A stretch of 64,000 nucleotides of DNA from positions 33,804 through 97,803 of the forward strand of contig NZ_LXSL01000009.1 in NCBI RefSeq assembly GCF_001648355.1, in the 5' to 3' direction. Shown here piece after piece: positions 7,788-17,174 of this stretch. Position numbers and translations under genes: made by a program. The number at the start of each line of letters is the position of its first letter. Within the stretch, counting starts at the first letter, position 1. The DNA is from Eikenella longinqua (GTDB lineage Bacteria; Pseudomonadota; Gammaproteobacteria; Burkholderiales; Neisseriaceae). The notes beneath the pieces are model-generated. The model saw only the letters and a list, made by a program, of their open reading frames with translations, was not told where the DNA came from and searched no databases.

Positions 7788-8283
7788 GATGTCCCTTTAT
7801 GTTTAAAGTGCACGAAAACGGCGGCTGCCCGCCGGATGATTGTTTGCTGGATGCCGCAAGAACGGCTGAAAAATCCGCCGGCTATTGTAACAAAACCGCC
7901 CCGCCTTCTCTATAGACTTGGCGCAAACAAACGGGCAGAAAGGCTACCTGAAAACGGCTTGGCCCAAACAAGCGCCATCCGCACGGCCTGCCGTTTGCCT
8001 TTTCAGGTAGCCTTCCGTCTGCGGATGTGGTGTTTGCAACACGCGGCGGCGGCCGGGTTTGCGGCGGGGCGGCTGGTGCGCAAAGCCTGTGTGCAAGCTG
8101 CTTTCGGGAAAATCGGAAGCCATTGTTCCGAGTAATGTTTCTATTAAAAAAGCGGTATCTTTTGCTTATTTGATTTAACTGCGGGTTTGGGCGGTTTTGC
8201 TGCCCGGCAACTGCGCTTATAATGCGTTGAAAATCATGTTTCGGTTCCGCTGCCCCGGGCAGCCTCTTTAGGAGAGATAGAGT
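7788..8283. promoter_or_regulatory. Divergent intergenic region between ackA and the amino-acid permease gene
   Basis: This 496-base gap contains an inverted eikDUS pair (7941-7952 and 8002-8013). It also has a TATAAT box at 8218-8223, about 60 bases before the permease start, with a weak TTGCTG 15 bases upstream. The permease start is preceded by AGGAGAG. I see no gene in it. Confidence 0.45.
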
Positions 8284-9816
8284 ATGAGCACACCGAACCC
8301 CACCCCCTCCAACGCGGCCAACCCTGCCACGCAGGCCAACAAAAACAAAATCCGCCGCAATCTGAAAACCCGCCATCTCTCGATGATTGCCATCGGCGGC
8401 AGCATCGGCACCGGGCTCTTCATGGCCAGCGGCAGCGCCATCCACATGGCCGGCCCCGGCGGAGCGCTCACGGCCTATGCGGCCATCGGGCTGATGGTGT
8501 ATTTCCTGATGACTTCGCTGGGCGAAATGGCCACCCACCTGCCGGTGTCCGGCTCGTTTTCCACTTATGCCGCTCGCTTTGTCGATCCTTCGCTGGGCTT
8601 TGCCTTGGGCTGGAATTATTGGTTTAGCTGGGTGATTACGGTGGCGGTGGATATTTCCATTGCCGCGCTGGTAATCACCTATTGGGAGCCGATGCGCTTT
8701 ATGCCGCCTTGGGGCTGGAGCCTGCTGTTTTTCGGGCTGATTGTGCTGCTGAACCTGCTTTCGGTGGAGGCGTTTGGCGAGTCGGAATACTGGTTTTCGC
8801 TGATTAAGGTGATTACGGTGGTTGTGTTCCTCGGCGTGGGCGTGCTGACGATTTTCGGGATTTTGGGCGGCAGCTATGTGGGCCTGGCCAACTTCACCGT
8901 GGGCGAGGCGCCGTTTTTGGGCGGCAGTTTTTCAGGTAGCCTGCTCACCATGCTGGGCGTGTTTCTGATTGCGGGCTTTTCGTTTCAGGGCACGGAGCTG
9001 ATCGGCATCACCGCCGGCGAATCGGAAAACCCGAAAGAGAGCATTCCGAAGGCGATTAAGCAGGTGTTTTGGCGGATTCTGATTTTCTATATTTTGTCGA
9101 TTTTCGTGATCGGCCTGCTCATCCCCTACACCAACCCGGAATTGCTGGGCGCGGAGAATGTGTCGGAAATTGCCAAATCGCCGTTTACGCTGGTGTTTGA
9201 GCGGGCGGGCTTGGCGATGGCGGCAGCGGTGATGAACGCGGTCATCCTCACGTCTATCCTATCGGCGGGCAATTCGGGGATGTATGCCTCGGTGCGCATG
9301 CTGTATGCCATGGGCAAAAGCGGCATGGCGTATAAGAGCTTCCGCAAGGTAAACCGCTTCGGCGTTCCGGTGCGCTCGGTGCTGGCCACGGCGGCAGTGG
9401 TGCTGCTGCTGTTTCTCATCGAGATTTTCAACGACAACGCCTACCAATACATCCTGGCCGCTTCCGGCCTCACCGGCTTCATCGCCTGGCTGGGCATCGC
9501 CATCAGCCACTACCGCTTCCGCCGCGCCTACATCGCGCAGGGTCTGGATTTGAAAGATTTGGATTACCGCGCCAAATGGTTTCCCTTCGGGCCGCTGATT
9601 GCGCTGGTGATGTGCATGCTGGTGATTTTGGGGCAGGATACGCAGCTGGTGATGAAGGGCGACGTGGACTGGGAGCGGATTGTGGTTACCTACATGGGCC
9701 TGCCCATCTTCTTCGGCTTCTACCTCTACCACAAGCTGCGCTACCGCACCCACCTGATTCCGCTGGAAGAAGTGGATTTGGGCGACGAAGAAGACGAGGA
9801 TGAGGAAGACGAATAA
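8284..9816 (+). CDS. Amino-acid permease (APC family, LysP-like)
   Basis: A 510-residue inner-membrane transporter with about 12 hydrophobic helices. The first helix region, LKTRHLSMIAIGGSIGTGLFMASG, and the GELATHLPVSGSF-like segment (here GEMATHLPVSGSFSTYAARF) are the amino-acid/polyamine/cation (APC) superfamily signature; overall it looks closest to LysP-type lysine permeases. The substrate is not proven. The protein ends in an acidic tail (DLGDEEDEDEEDE) encoded by a GAA/GAC run. An eikDUS at 8931-8942 is read in frame as FSGSL between helices. It is monocistronic with a clear AGGAGA ribosome-binding site. Confidence 0.85.
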   Translation: MSTPNPTPSNAANPATQANKNKIRRNLKTRHLSMIAIGGSIGTGLFMASGSAIHMAGPGGALTAYAAIGLMVYFLMTSLGEMATHLPVSGSFSTYAARFVDPSLGFALGWNYWFSWVITVAVDISIAALVITYWEPMRFMPPWGWSLLFFGLIVLLNLLSVEAFGESEYWFSLIKVITVVVFLGVGVLTIFGILGGSYVGLANFTVGEAPFLGGSFSGSLLTMLGVFLIAGFSFQGTELIGITAGESENPKESIPKAIKQVFWRILIFYILSIFVIGLLIPYTNPELLGAENVSEIAKSPFTLVFERAGLAMAAAVMNAVILTSILSAGNSGMYASVRMLYAMGKSGMAYKSFRKVNRFGVPVRSVLATAAVVLLLFLIEIFNDNAYQYILAASGLTGFIAWLGIAISHYRFRRAYIAQGLDLKDLDYRAKWFPFGPLIALVMCMLVILGQDTQLVMKGDVDWERIVVTYMGLPIFFGFYLYHKLRYRTHLIPLEEVDLGDEEDEDEEDE

Positions 9817-9846
9817 ACCGCCCGTTTGCCCCGTTTGAGCAGATAA

Positions 9847-9927
9847 AGGCTACCTGAAAAACGTATTGAGGTTTTAGCTTCGCAGAAACTCAGCCTTGCT
9901 TCGCAAGACATCGTTTTCAGGTAGCCT
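9847..9927. repeat. DUS-bounded repeat
   Basis: An eikDUS at 9847-9858 and its inverse at 9916-9927 flank the recurring module AGCTTCGCAGAAACTCAGCC followed by TTGCTTCGCAAGACATCG. This is among the cleanest copies in the window. It lies between the permease gene and mnmE and probably terminates the former. Confidence 0.65.
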
Positions 9928-9987
9928 TTTCCGCTTTTCCGTGCTGCCTTGTATAATCCCGCGTCCACACATTTTTCAGGTAGCCCC

Positions 9988-11352
9988 ATGCCGCAGCCCT
10001 CCCCCACCATCGCCGCCATCGCCACCGCCACCGGACAAGGCGGCGTGGGCGTGATCCGCCTTTCCGGCAAGCAACTGCTGCCCCTGGCGCAGCAAATCAG
10101 CGGCGGCCGCACCCCGCAGCCGCGCCGCGCCCTGCTCACCGATTTTGTGGGCGCCGAAGGCGAGCCGATCGACAACGGCCTCCTGCTCTATTTTCCTGCC
10201 CCCGCCAGCTTCACCGGCGAAGACGTGATCGAGCTGCACGGCCACGGCGGGCGCGTGGTGCTGCAAATGCTGCTCCAGCGCTGCTTCGAGCTGGGCGCGC
10301 AGCCCGCCGAGCCGGGCGAATTCACCAAACGCGCCTTCCTCAACGGCAAGCTCGATTTGGCGCAGGCCGAAAGCGTGGCCGACCTCATCGACGCCGCCAG
10401 CCAATCCGCCGCCCGCCTGGCCGTGCGCTCGCTCAAAGGCGCATTTTCCCAGCAGATTCACGCGCTGGTGGACGAACTCATCACCCTGCGCATGCTGGTG
10501 GAAGCCACGCTCGATTTTCCCGAAGAAGACATCGACTTCCTCGCCGAAGCCAAGGCCGACGAACGCCTTGTCGCACTGCAATCCCGCCTCGCCCAAGTGC
10601 TCGCCCAAGCCGAACAGGGCGCCATTTTGCGCGAAGGCATGAACGTGGTGCTGGTGGGCGCGCCCAACGTGGGCAAATCCAGCCTGCTCAACGCCCTGGC
10701 CGGCGACGACATCGCCATCGTAACCGACATCGCCGGCACCACCCGCGACACCGTGCGCGAACAAATCACGCTCGAAGGCGTGCCCGTGCACATCATCGAC
10801 ACCGCCGGCCTGCGCGACACCACCGACCCGGTGGAGCAAATCGGCATCGAACGCAGCCGCCAAGCCGTGCAGCAGGCCGACGTGGCGCTAATCCTCATCG
10901 ACCCCGCCGAAGGCCTGAACGAGGCTACCTGCAACATCCTCGCCCAACTACCCCCTGCGCTCAAACGCATCGAAATCCGCAACAAAATCGACCTCAGCGG
11001 CGAAGCGGCGGAAAGCTGCGAACAAAGCGGCCAACCCAGCGGCGCCGACACCCTGATCAAACTCTCCGCCAAAAGCGGCGCCGGCCTCGACCTGCTCAAA
11101 CAAGCCCTGCTGCGGCAAATCGGCTGGCAGGGCGAAAGCGAAAGCCTGTTTCTCGCCCGCAGCCGCCACCTGCAAGCCCTGGAAGCCGCCCAAGCCGAGC
11201 TCGGGCTCGCCGCCCTGTGCGGCCGCCATCAGCTCGAGCTCTTCGCCGAACACCTGCGCCTCGCGCAAAACGCCTGCAACACCATCACCGGCGAATTCAA
11301 CGCCGACGACCTCTTAGGCGTGATCTTCAGCCGCTTCTGCATCGGCAAGTAG
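9988..11352 (+). CDS. mnmE: tRNA modification GTPase MnmE
   Basis: A 454-residue protein that, with MnmG, modifies the wobble uridine of certain tRNAs (5-carboxymethylaminomethyl group). The N-terminal domain begins TIAAIATATGQGGVGVIRLSG. The G domain carries GAPNVGKSSLLN (G1, near residue 225), DTAG (G3) and NKID (G4), and the protein ends in the conserved FCIGK with its catalytic cysteine. I start at ATG 9988, immediately after an inverse eikDUS (9975-9986). A TATAAT at 9953-9958 is the likely -10 box. Confidence 0.97.
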   Translation: MPQPSPTIAAIATATGQGGVGVIRLSGKQLLPLAQQISGGRTPQPRRALLTDFVGAEGEPIDNGLLLYFPAPASFTGEDVIELHGHGGRVVLQMLLQRCFELGAQPAEPGEFTKRAFLNGKLDLAQAESVADLIDAASQSAARLAVRSLKGAFSQQIHALVDELITLRMLVEATLDFPEEDIDFLAEAKADERLVALQSRLAQVLAQAEQGAILREGMNVVLVGAPNVGKSSLLNALAGDDIAIVTDIAGTTRDTVREQITLEGVPVHIIDTAGLRDTTDPVEQIGIERSRQAVQQADVALILIDPAEGLNEATCNILAQLPPALKRIEIRNKIDLSGEAAESCEQSGQPSGADTLIKLSAKSGAGLDLLKQALLRQIGWQGESESLFLARSRHLQALEAAQAELGLAALCGRHQLELFAEHLRLAQNACNTITGEFNADDLLGVIFSRFCIGK

Positions 11353-11413
11353 TTGGAAGAAATAGATTTTCCTATTTTCAGGTAGCCTTTCCACATTTCA
11401 CGAGGAGATTTCA

Positions 11414-12733
11414 ATGGATATTCTGTCACGCCTGCAGGCGCTGCCTTTGAGCCGCTTCCACTATCGCCTGCTGGCCCTAATCGGGCTGGGCTGGCTGTTT
11501 GATGCGATGGACACGGGCATGGTGTCATTTGTGTTGGTTACTTTAGCCAAGGAGTGGGGCTTGAGCGCGCAGCAGTCGGGTTGGGTAGTGAGCATCGGCT
11601 TTGTGGGCATGGCGCTGGGTGCGGTATTGAGCGGCTGGGCGGCCGACCGCTTCGGACGGCGCAACGTGTTTGCTGGCACGATGGTGCTCTACGGCGCGAC
11701 CACGGGCTTGTGCGCACTCTCGCCGAACCTGGACGCGCTGCTGTTTTTCCGCTTCTGGGTGGGTTTCGGCCTAGGTGGGCAGCTTCCGGTGGCGGTGTCG
11801 TTGGTGAGCGAGTATGCACCGCCGAATGTGCGCGGGCGGTTTATTGTTTTGCTGGAGAGTTTTTGGGGCTTGGGCTGGCTGGCGGCGGCGCTGGCTTCGT
11901 ATTTCCTGATTCCGAAATTCGGCTGGCATAGCGCGTTTACGGCGGGTTCGGTGCCGCTCTTGTATGCGTTTTTGGTGTGGAAGCAGCTACCGGAATCGGT
12001 ACCTTATCTGATTGCGGCGGGCAGATCGGAGGAGGCGCACGCACTGGTGTGCCGTTTGGAGGCGGAAGCGCGCATAGCACAGGTAGCGGAAATGGTGGTG
12101 CCGCTAGCGCAAAAGAAGGAGAAAATCCTCCTCGCACAGCTGTGGCGGCCACCGTTTGCCCGCCGCACGCTGATGTTGTGGCTGATTTGGTTCGGTATCG
12201 TGTTTTCTTATTACGGGATTTTCACTTGGCTACCCAAACTGCTGGCGGGGCAGGGCTATTCGGTAGTGAAAACGTTTGAATATGTGCTGGTAATGATTTT
12301 GGCGCAGCTGCCAGGCTATTTTGCGGCGGCGGTGCTGGTGGAAAAAATCGGGCGCAAGGCCACGCTGGCAGGCTTTCTGGGCGCGTGTGCGGTGTGTGCC
12401 TATTGCTTCGGCCAAAGCGGCTCTACGCTGGAAATTATGCTGTGGGGCAGTCTGATGTCGTTTTTCAACCTGGGCGCGTGGGGCGTGCTCTACACTTACA
12501 CGCCGGAGCTGTATCCGGTGCGTTTCCGCGCATTCGGCTCGGGCTGGGCGGGCGCGGTGGGCCGCATTGGAGGGATTGTGGCGCCGATGGTGGTGGCCAG
12601 CATGAGCGGCAGTGGCGATTTCGCGCGGATTTTCGTGATGTTTGCGGCGGTGCTGGCGGCGGTGGTGCTGGTGATCGTGCTGCTGGGTGAGGAAACGAAA
12701 GGACGCACGTTGGAGGAAATCAGCGCGGATTAA
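11414..12733 (+). CDS. MFS transporter (NiaP/sugar-porter-like)
   Basis: A 439-residue major facilitator with 12 predicted helices. Between helices 2 and 3 is GWAADRFGRRNVF, the standard MFS loop motif, with a second equivalent VEKIGRKATLAG in the C-half. The segment YTPELYPVRFRAFGSGWAGAVGRIGG resembles niacin transporter NiaP and related organic-acid carriers. The substrate is not determined, and no NAD or catabolic genes adjoin. GAGGAG precedes the start. DUS hairpins follow and precede the gene, so it is likely monocistronic. Confidence 0.82.
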   Translation: MDILSRLQALPLSRFHYRLLALIGLGWLFDAMDTGMVSFVLVTLAKEWGLSAQQSGWVVSIGFVGMALGAVLSGWAADRFGRRNVFAGTMVLYGATTGLCALSPNLDALLFFRFWVGFGLGGQLPVAVSLVSEYAPPNVRGRFIVLLESFWGLGWLAAALASYFLIPKFGWHSAFTAGSVPLLYAFLVWKQLPESVPYLIAAGRSEEAHALVCRLEAEARIAQVAEMVVPLAQKKEKILLAQLWRPPFARRTLMLWLIWFGIVFSYYGIFTWLPKLLAGQGYSVVKTFEYVLVMILAQLPGYFAAAVLVEKIGRKATLAGFLGACAVCAYCFGQSGSTLEIMLWGSLMSFFNLGAWGVLYTYTPELYPVRFRAFGSGWAGAVGRIGGIVAPMVVASMSGSGDFARIFVMFAAVLAAVVLVIVLLGEETKGRTLEEISAD

Positions 12734-12749
12734 CGGCGTGAAGCCCTGC

Positions 12750-12792
12750 AAAGGCTACCTGAAAATCTCGGAAGGCTTTTCAGGTAGCTTGC
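12750..12792. terminator. Inverted eikDUS pair after the MFS transporter
   Basis: AGGCTACCTGAA at 12752-12763 pairs with TTCAGGTAGCTT at 12779-12790 (one mismatch), 20 bases after the transporter stop. Confidence 0.65.
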
Positions 12793-12927
12793 TGTTTGCT
12801 TTTTAGCTACACTTATTACCTTCGGAACAAAGTTTCCGTTCCCCCCCCAGGGCAGCCCGCGGACATTGCGACCCGGCCTTGCCCGTCGGCGACATTGCGC
12901 CGCCGCAAATTTTTAAGGACATACAAA

Positions 12928-14001
12928 ATGACTATCTCCCCCGTTGCCTTGCGCCGGCAAACCGAACGCAAGCCGCATCCCACTGCGTGCTATTGGAAAA
13001 AATGCGACGTCGAAGCCCTGTTTGGGCTCCCCTTCCTCGACCTCGTTTACCAGGCCGCCGAAATCCACCGCCAACATTTCAACCCGCGCGAAATCCAGCT
13101 TTCCACCCTGCTCTCCATCAAAACCGGCGGCTGCCCCGAAGACTGCGCCTACTGCCCGCAATCCGCGCACCACAACACCAATCTGGGCAAAGCGCAGATG
13201 ATGGACGTGGCCGAAATTGTGGCCAAAGCCAAAATCGCCAAATCGCGCGGTGCCAGCCGTTTCTGCATGGGCGCGGCATGGCGCGGCCCCAAGCCCAAAG
13301 ACGTGGAAACCGTTTCCGCCATCATCAAAGCCGTGAAAAACTTAGGCATGGAAACCTGCGGCACCTTCGGCATGCTCGAAGACGGCATGGCGGAAGACTT
13401 CAAAAAAGCCGGTTTGGACTACTACAACCACAACCTCGACACCGACCCCGAGCGCTACAACGACATCATCCACACCCGCCGCCACGAAGACCGCATGGAC
13501 ACCTTGGGCAAAGTGCGCAACGCCGGCCTCAAGGTATGCTGCGGCGGCATCGTCGGCATGAACGAAACCCGCGCCGAACGCGCCGGGCTGATAGCTAGCC
13601 TTGCCAACCTCGACCCGCAGCCCGAAAGCGTGCCCATCAACCAATTGGTGAAAGTGGAAGGCACGCCGCTGGCCGACGCCGAAGATTTGGATTGGACCGA
13701 ATTCGTGCGCACCATCGCCGTGGCGCGCATCACCATGCCCGAAAGCTTCGTGCGCCTTTCCGCCGGCCGCAGCAATATGCCCGAAGCCATGCAGGCCATG
13801 TGCTTCATGGCGGGCGCGAACTCCATCTTCTACGGCGACAAACTGCTCACCACCGAAAACCCCGGCAAAGACGGCGACCGCGCCCTGATGGCCAAGCTCG
13901 ACCTGGTGCCGCTGGCCTATCATTCCGATGCCACCGCCGAAGGCAAAAGGCTACCTGAAAACGATGTTTTGCGAAGCAAAGCTGAGTTTCTGCGAAGCTA
14001 A
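12928..14001 (+). CDS. bioB: Biotin synthase
   Basis: A 357-residue radical-SAM enzyme that inserts sulfur into dethiobiotin. The CPEDCAYC motif (near residue 71) binds the 4Fe-4S cluster, and CMGAAWRGP, NHNLDT and RLSAGRSNM are further family blocks. I start at ATG 12928 (AAGGACATACAAA upstream); the frame extends further upstream without family sequence. The last 17 residues (RLPENDVLRSK followed by AEFLRS) are encoded by an eikDUS (13948-13959) and its attached repeat module, so the natural end was probably near GKR and has been extended. No other bio gene adjoins. Confidence 0.95.
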   Translation: MTISPVALRRQTERKPHPTACYWKKCDVEALFGLPFLDLVYQAAEIHRQHFNPREIQLSTLLSIKTGGCPEDCAYCPQSAHHNTNLGKAQMMDVAEIVAKAKIAKSRGASRFCMGAAWRGPKPKDVETVSAIIKAVKNLGMETCGTFGMLEDGMAEDFKKAGLDYYNHNLDTDPERYNDIIHTRRHEDRMDTLGKVRNAGLKVCCGGIVGMNETRAERAGLIASLANLDPQPESVPINQLVKVEGTPLADAEDLDWTEFVRTIAVARITMPESFVRLSAGRSNMPEAMQAMCFMAGANSIFYGDKLLTTENPGKDGDRALMAKLDLVPLAYHSDATAEGKRLPENDVLRSKAEFLRS

Positions 14002-14060
14002 AGCGCTGCTTCAACGTAAGCCAAAATAAGCCGCACGGGTTTCTGCGAAGCTCAAGCCAT
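13948..14060. repeat. DUS-bounded repeat overlapping the bioB 3' end
   Basis: Begins with an eikDUS and continues with the module TTTTGCGAAGCAAAGCTGAG, TTTCTGCGAAGCTAAAGC and a second TTTCTGCGAAGCTCAAGCC. The first ~50 bases are coding for bioB. Confidence 0.6.
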
Positions 14061-14072
14061 CCGTGGAATAAA

Positions 14073-14116
14073 ACAGGCTACCTGAAAAACCGCCGCCTGG
14101 TTTTCAGGTAGCCTTT
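14073..14116. terminator. Inverted eikDUS pair after bioB
   Basis: Copies at 14075-14086 and 14103-14114 flank a 16-base loop and are followed by a T-rich stretch. Further single copies at 14157-14168 and 14229-14240 lie in the same bioB/amidotransferase gap, which contains no gene. Confidence 0.65.
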
Positions 14117-14289
14117 CTCTTGCCGCTATATTTGCCGTTGCCGATGCCGCCGGCGCAGGCTACCTGAAAACCAATCTGCCCATCCGCGTTATAGCCCGCC
14201 GTTATATCGGTATGGCCGCAAAGCAGTTTTCAGGTAGCCTCAAGGCCGTTAAAATAAGCATAAAGTATCCACACCGCGAGGAAACCGCC

Positions 14290-15132
14290 ATGTGCCAGCT
14301 TTTGGGCATGAACTGCAACACCCCCACCGACATCGTCTTCTCCTTCGAAGGCTTCCGCCTGCGCGGCGGCCTCACCGACCGCCATGCCGACGGCTTCGGC
14401 ATCGGCTTCTTCGAGCAAAAAGGCGTGCGCATGTTTCACGACGACAAGCCCAGCGCCCATTCCCCCGTGGCCGATTTGGTGAAAACCTACCAAATCAAAT
14501 CCACCAACGTGATCGCCCACATCCGCAAAGCCACCCAAGGCAGCGTAGGGCTGGCCAACACCCACCCCTTCATCCGCGAAATGTGGGGCGAATACTGGCT
14601 CTTCGCCCACAACGGCCACCTCGCCGACTTCCAGCCCGCCGAAGGCCAATACTACCGCGCCGTGGGCACCACCGATTCCGAGCGCGCCTTCTGCTTCATC
14701 CTCGAGCAGCTGCGCCAACGCTTCGAGCACAAGCCGCCCGTGGGCAAACTGTTTGCCGAAGTCGCCGCCCTCACCGCGCAGGTGCGCTGCCACGGATTAT
14801 TCAACTTCATGCTCTCCAACGGCGACATCCTGTTTGCCCACGCCAGCACCCTCCTGCACTACATCATCCGCCAAGCCCCCTTCGGCGAAGCGCACCTGAT
14901 CGACAACGACGTGGCCGTGGATTTCGCCGCCGTTACCACGCCCGACGACCGCGTGGCCGTGATCGCCACCCAGCCCCTCACCAACAACGAAAGCTGGACG
15001 CAGCTCGCGGTAAACGAGCTGGTGGCCTTCCGCGACGGCGACATCATCTTGCGCGACTGCCCCGACAACCTGCGCTACCTCAGCCAGCAGGAAGGTCTGG
15101 CCATCGCCCGCGCCGCCGGCGTGGCCGCCTAA
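14290..15132 (+). CDS. Class II glutamine amidotransferase (YafJ-like)
   Basis: A 280-residue Ntn-type glutaminase. After removal of Met1, Cys2 (MCQLLGMNC) would be the nucleophile. RHADGFGIGFFE, IAHIRKATQGSVGLANTHPF and FAHNGHLADF are the glutamine-binding blocks of this family. It lacks the partner domain that would use the ammonia, as in E. coli YafJ, whose role is not settled. I start at ATG 14290 because the nucleophile must be at position 2 (GAGGAAA upstream). The neighbouring genes do not suggest a pathway. Confidence 0.9.
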   Translation: MCQLLGMNCNTPTDIVFSFEGFRLRGGLTDRHADGFGIGFFEQKGVRMFHDDKPSAHSPVADLVKTYQIKSTNVIAHIRKATQGSVGLANTHPFIREMWGEYWLFAHNGHLADFQPAEGQYYRAVGTTDSERAFCFILEQLRQRFEHKPPVGKLFAEVAALTAQVRCHGLFNFMLSNGDILFAHASTLLHYIIRQAPFGEAHLIDNDVAVDFAAVTTPDDRVAVIATQPLTNNESWTQLAVNELVAFRDGDIILRDCPDNLRYLSQQEGLAIARAAGVAA

Positions 15133-15256
15133 GCGCCGCCCTACTGCCGTTTTGCCGCACACGGGCCGCCGATTGTTTCCATCGGCGGCCCGTGTGCCAT
15201 AGAACGCAACAGACTGTGGCTTTTGAAAAATATTTGAAAATATTTAATCCGCCCCC

Positions 15257-15284
15257 TTGACATACGCCGCAATCTTCCATTAAT
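15257..15284 (+). promoter_or_regulatory. Putative sigma-70 promoter of lysS
   Basis: TTGACA at 15257-15262 and ATTAAT at 15279-15284 are separated by 16 bases, about 170 bases before the lysS start. The long leader between them and lysS contains no gene. Confidence 0.5.
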
Positions 15285-15453
15285 TTACAACCCTGCTTGT
15301 GGCAAGCGCCCCAAAATCGCAGGCTTGCAAACGCGTTAGGCGTGGGCAGGCGCACGGGGCGGCAGGCGCAGGCAGTTTAACTGAAGTTTTTCAACCCCTG
15401 AGGCAGTCTGCTTGAAGAGGCAGCTGTCTTTAATTTACTAATGGATGGATACC

Positions 15454-16974
15454 ATGAATGAATCTCAACACCACGATACCCCGCAGTTAGACGAAAGCCA
15501 AGTAATGGCAGTTCGTCGCGAAAAATTGGCCGAGATCCGCAAGCACGGTGTGGCTTTCCCGAACGATTTCCGTCGCGATGCCTTTGCCGGCGACCTGCAC
15601 AGCAAGTACGGCGAACTGTCTAAAGAAGAGTTGGACGAAAAGAACATCACCGTTAAGGTAGCCGGTCGCATGATGCTTCAGCGCGACATGGGTAAGGCAA
15701 GCTTCGCCACCCTGCAGGATGTTTCCGGCCAGATCCAGCTCTACGTCAACGATCAGGGCGTAGGTGAGAAGGTTCATGAAGAATTCAAGCGTTGGGACTT
15801 GGGCGACATTCTCGGCGCGGAAGGCGTATTGTTCAAAACCAACCACGGCGAGCTGACCGTACGCGTGAGCCAAATCCGCCTGTTGGCCAAAGCCCTGCGC
15901 CCGCTGCCTGATAAAGTACACGGCCTGAAAGACCAGGAAACCCGCTACCGCCAGCGTTATGCCGATTTGATCGTGAACGAAGAATCACGCGAAATCTTCA
16001 AAAAACGCGGCCGCATCATCCAAACCATCCGCAACTTCATGACTGGCGAACAGTATCTGGAAGTGGAAACCCCGATGATGCACCCGATTGCCGGCGGCGC
16101 CGCAGCCCGTCCGTTCGTTACCCACCACAACGCGCTGGACATCCCGCTGTTTATGCGAATCGCCCCCGAGCTTTATCTGAAACGCCTGGTGGTTGGCGGC
16201 TTCGAGCGCGTGTTTGAAATCAACCGCAACTTCCGCAACGAAGGCGTGTCTGCCCGCCACAACCCCGAGTTCACCATGATGGAGTTCTACGAGGCATTCT
16301 CCGACTACCACCGCATGATGGACATGACCGAAGGCGTGATTCGCGCCTGCGCCAACGCCGTTTGCGGCAGCCTGCACGTGCCCTACAACGGCAAAGAAGT
16401 GGATTTGGAAAAACGCTTCGACCGCCTCACCATCGTGGATGCGATTAAGAAATACAATCCGCAATACACCGATGAGCAGCTGAACGACGAAGAATGGCTG
16501 AAAAAAGAAGTGGTGAAACACGGTGAAGACCTGCCCGCCGCTCCTGGCGTGGGCAGCCTGCAGCTGGCTCTGTTTGAAGGCTGTGCCGAAGGCAAGCTGT
16601 GGAACCCCACCTTCATCATCGACTACCCGGTTGAAGTGTCTCCCCTGGCTCGCGCTTCCGACACCAATCCGAAGCTCACCGAGCGTTTCGAACTGTTTGC
16701 AGTAGGCCGCGAACTGGCCAACGGCTACTCAGAGTTGAACGACCCGGAAGACCAGGCCGATCGCTTCAGATCACAAGTGGCTCAGAAAGAAGCCGGCGAC
16801 GACGAAGCCATGAACTACGACGCCGACTACATCCGCGCCATGGAATACGGCCTGCCGCCCACCGGCGGTTGCGGTATCGGCATCGACCGCTTGGTGATGT
16901 TGCTCACCAACGCCCCGAGCATCCGCGACGTGATCCTGTTCCCGCACATGCGTCCGGAAGAAGGCCAGCACTAA
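15454..16974 (+). CDS. lysS: Lysyl-tRNA synthetase (class II)
   Basis: A protein of 506 residues. The N-terminal OB-fold anticodon-binding domain includes GRMMLQRDMGKASFATLQD. Class II motif 2 is RNEGVSARHNPEFTMMEFYE and motif 3 is GGCGIGIDRLVMLL near the C-terminus, which together hold lysine and ATP. I prefer ATG 15454 (GGATGG at the right distance; neisserial homologues begin here) over the in-frame ATG nine bases earlier. The coding style is less GC-biased than in flanking genes, as expected for a highly expressed gene. Confidence 0.96.
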   Translation: MNESQHHDTPQLDESQVMAVRREKLAEIRKHGVAFPNDFRRDAFAGDLHSKYGELSKEELDEKNITVKVAGRMMLQRDMGKASFATLQDVSGQIQLYVNDQGVGEKVHEEFKRWDLGDILGAEGVLFKTNHGELTVRVSQIRLLAKALRPLPDKVHGLKDQETRYRQRYADLIVNEESREIFKKRGRIIQTIRNFMTGEQYLEVETPMMHPIAGGAAARPFVTHHNALDIPLFMRIAPELYLKRLVVGGFERVFEINRNFRNEGVSARHNPEFTMMEFYEAFSDYHRMMDMTEGVIRACANAVCGSLHVPYNGKEVDLEKRFDRLTIVDAIKKYNPQYTDEQLNDEEWLKKEVVKHGEDLPAAPGVGSLQLALFEGCAEGKLWNPTFIIDYPVEVSPLARASDTNPKLTERFELFAVGRELANGYSELNDPEDQADRFRSQVAQKEAGDDEAMNYDADYIRAMEYGLPPTGGCGIGIDRLVMLLTNAPSIRDVILFPHMRPEEGQH

Positions 16975-16990
16975 TCCTTCTGGCTTAATC

Positions 16991-17022
16991 AAAGGCTACC
17001 TGAAAATTTCAGGTAGCCTTTT
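16991..17022 (+). terminator. Tight inverted eikDUS terminator after lysS
   Basis: AGGCTACCTGAA (16993-17004) and its inverse (17008-17019) leave only three bases between them and are followed by a T run, a classic intrinsic terminator shape. Confidence 0.85.
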
Positions 17023-17060
17023 TGTTGCTTAGCGTTCCCGTAGCGGCTTTTGAAACGGAA

Positions 17061-17104
17061 GAAGGCTACCTGAAAAACCGTTTGCCATTTTTCAGGTAGC
17101 CTCT
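17061..17104. terminator. Second inverted eikDUS pair between lysS and dnaJ
   Basis: Copies at 17063-17074 and 17091-17102 flank a 16-base loop in the convergent lysS/dnaJ gap. Confidence 0.6.
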
Positions 17105-17131
17105 TGCCAACCGCCCTGCCGCCATTCCAAC

Positions 17132-17160
17132 AAAACAGCCGGCTCAATGGCCGGCTGTTT
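17132..17160 (-). terminator. dnaJ terminator hairpin (not uptake-sequence based)
   Basis: AAACAGCCGGC and GCCGGCTGTTT form a GC-rich stem with a short loop, with A/T runs outside, directly after the dnaJ stop. Confidence 0.8.
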
Positions 17161-17174
17161 GGCAGAACGGAAGT

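Noticed and set aside
10920..10931. AGGCTACCTGCA in mnmE
   Set aside because: It differs at one base in the core of the uptake sequence and probably reflects ordinary codons.
12841..12848. Run of eight C before bioB
   Set aside because: It could vary in length, but it is about 80 bases from the start and outside any clear promoter; no phase-variation evidence.
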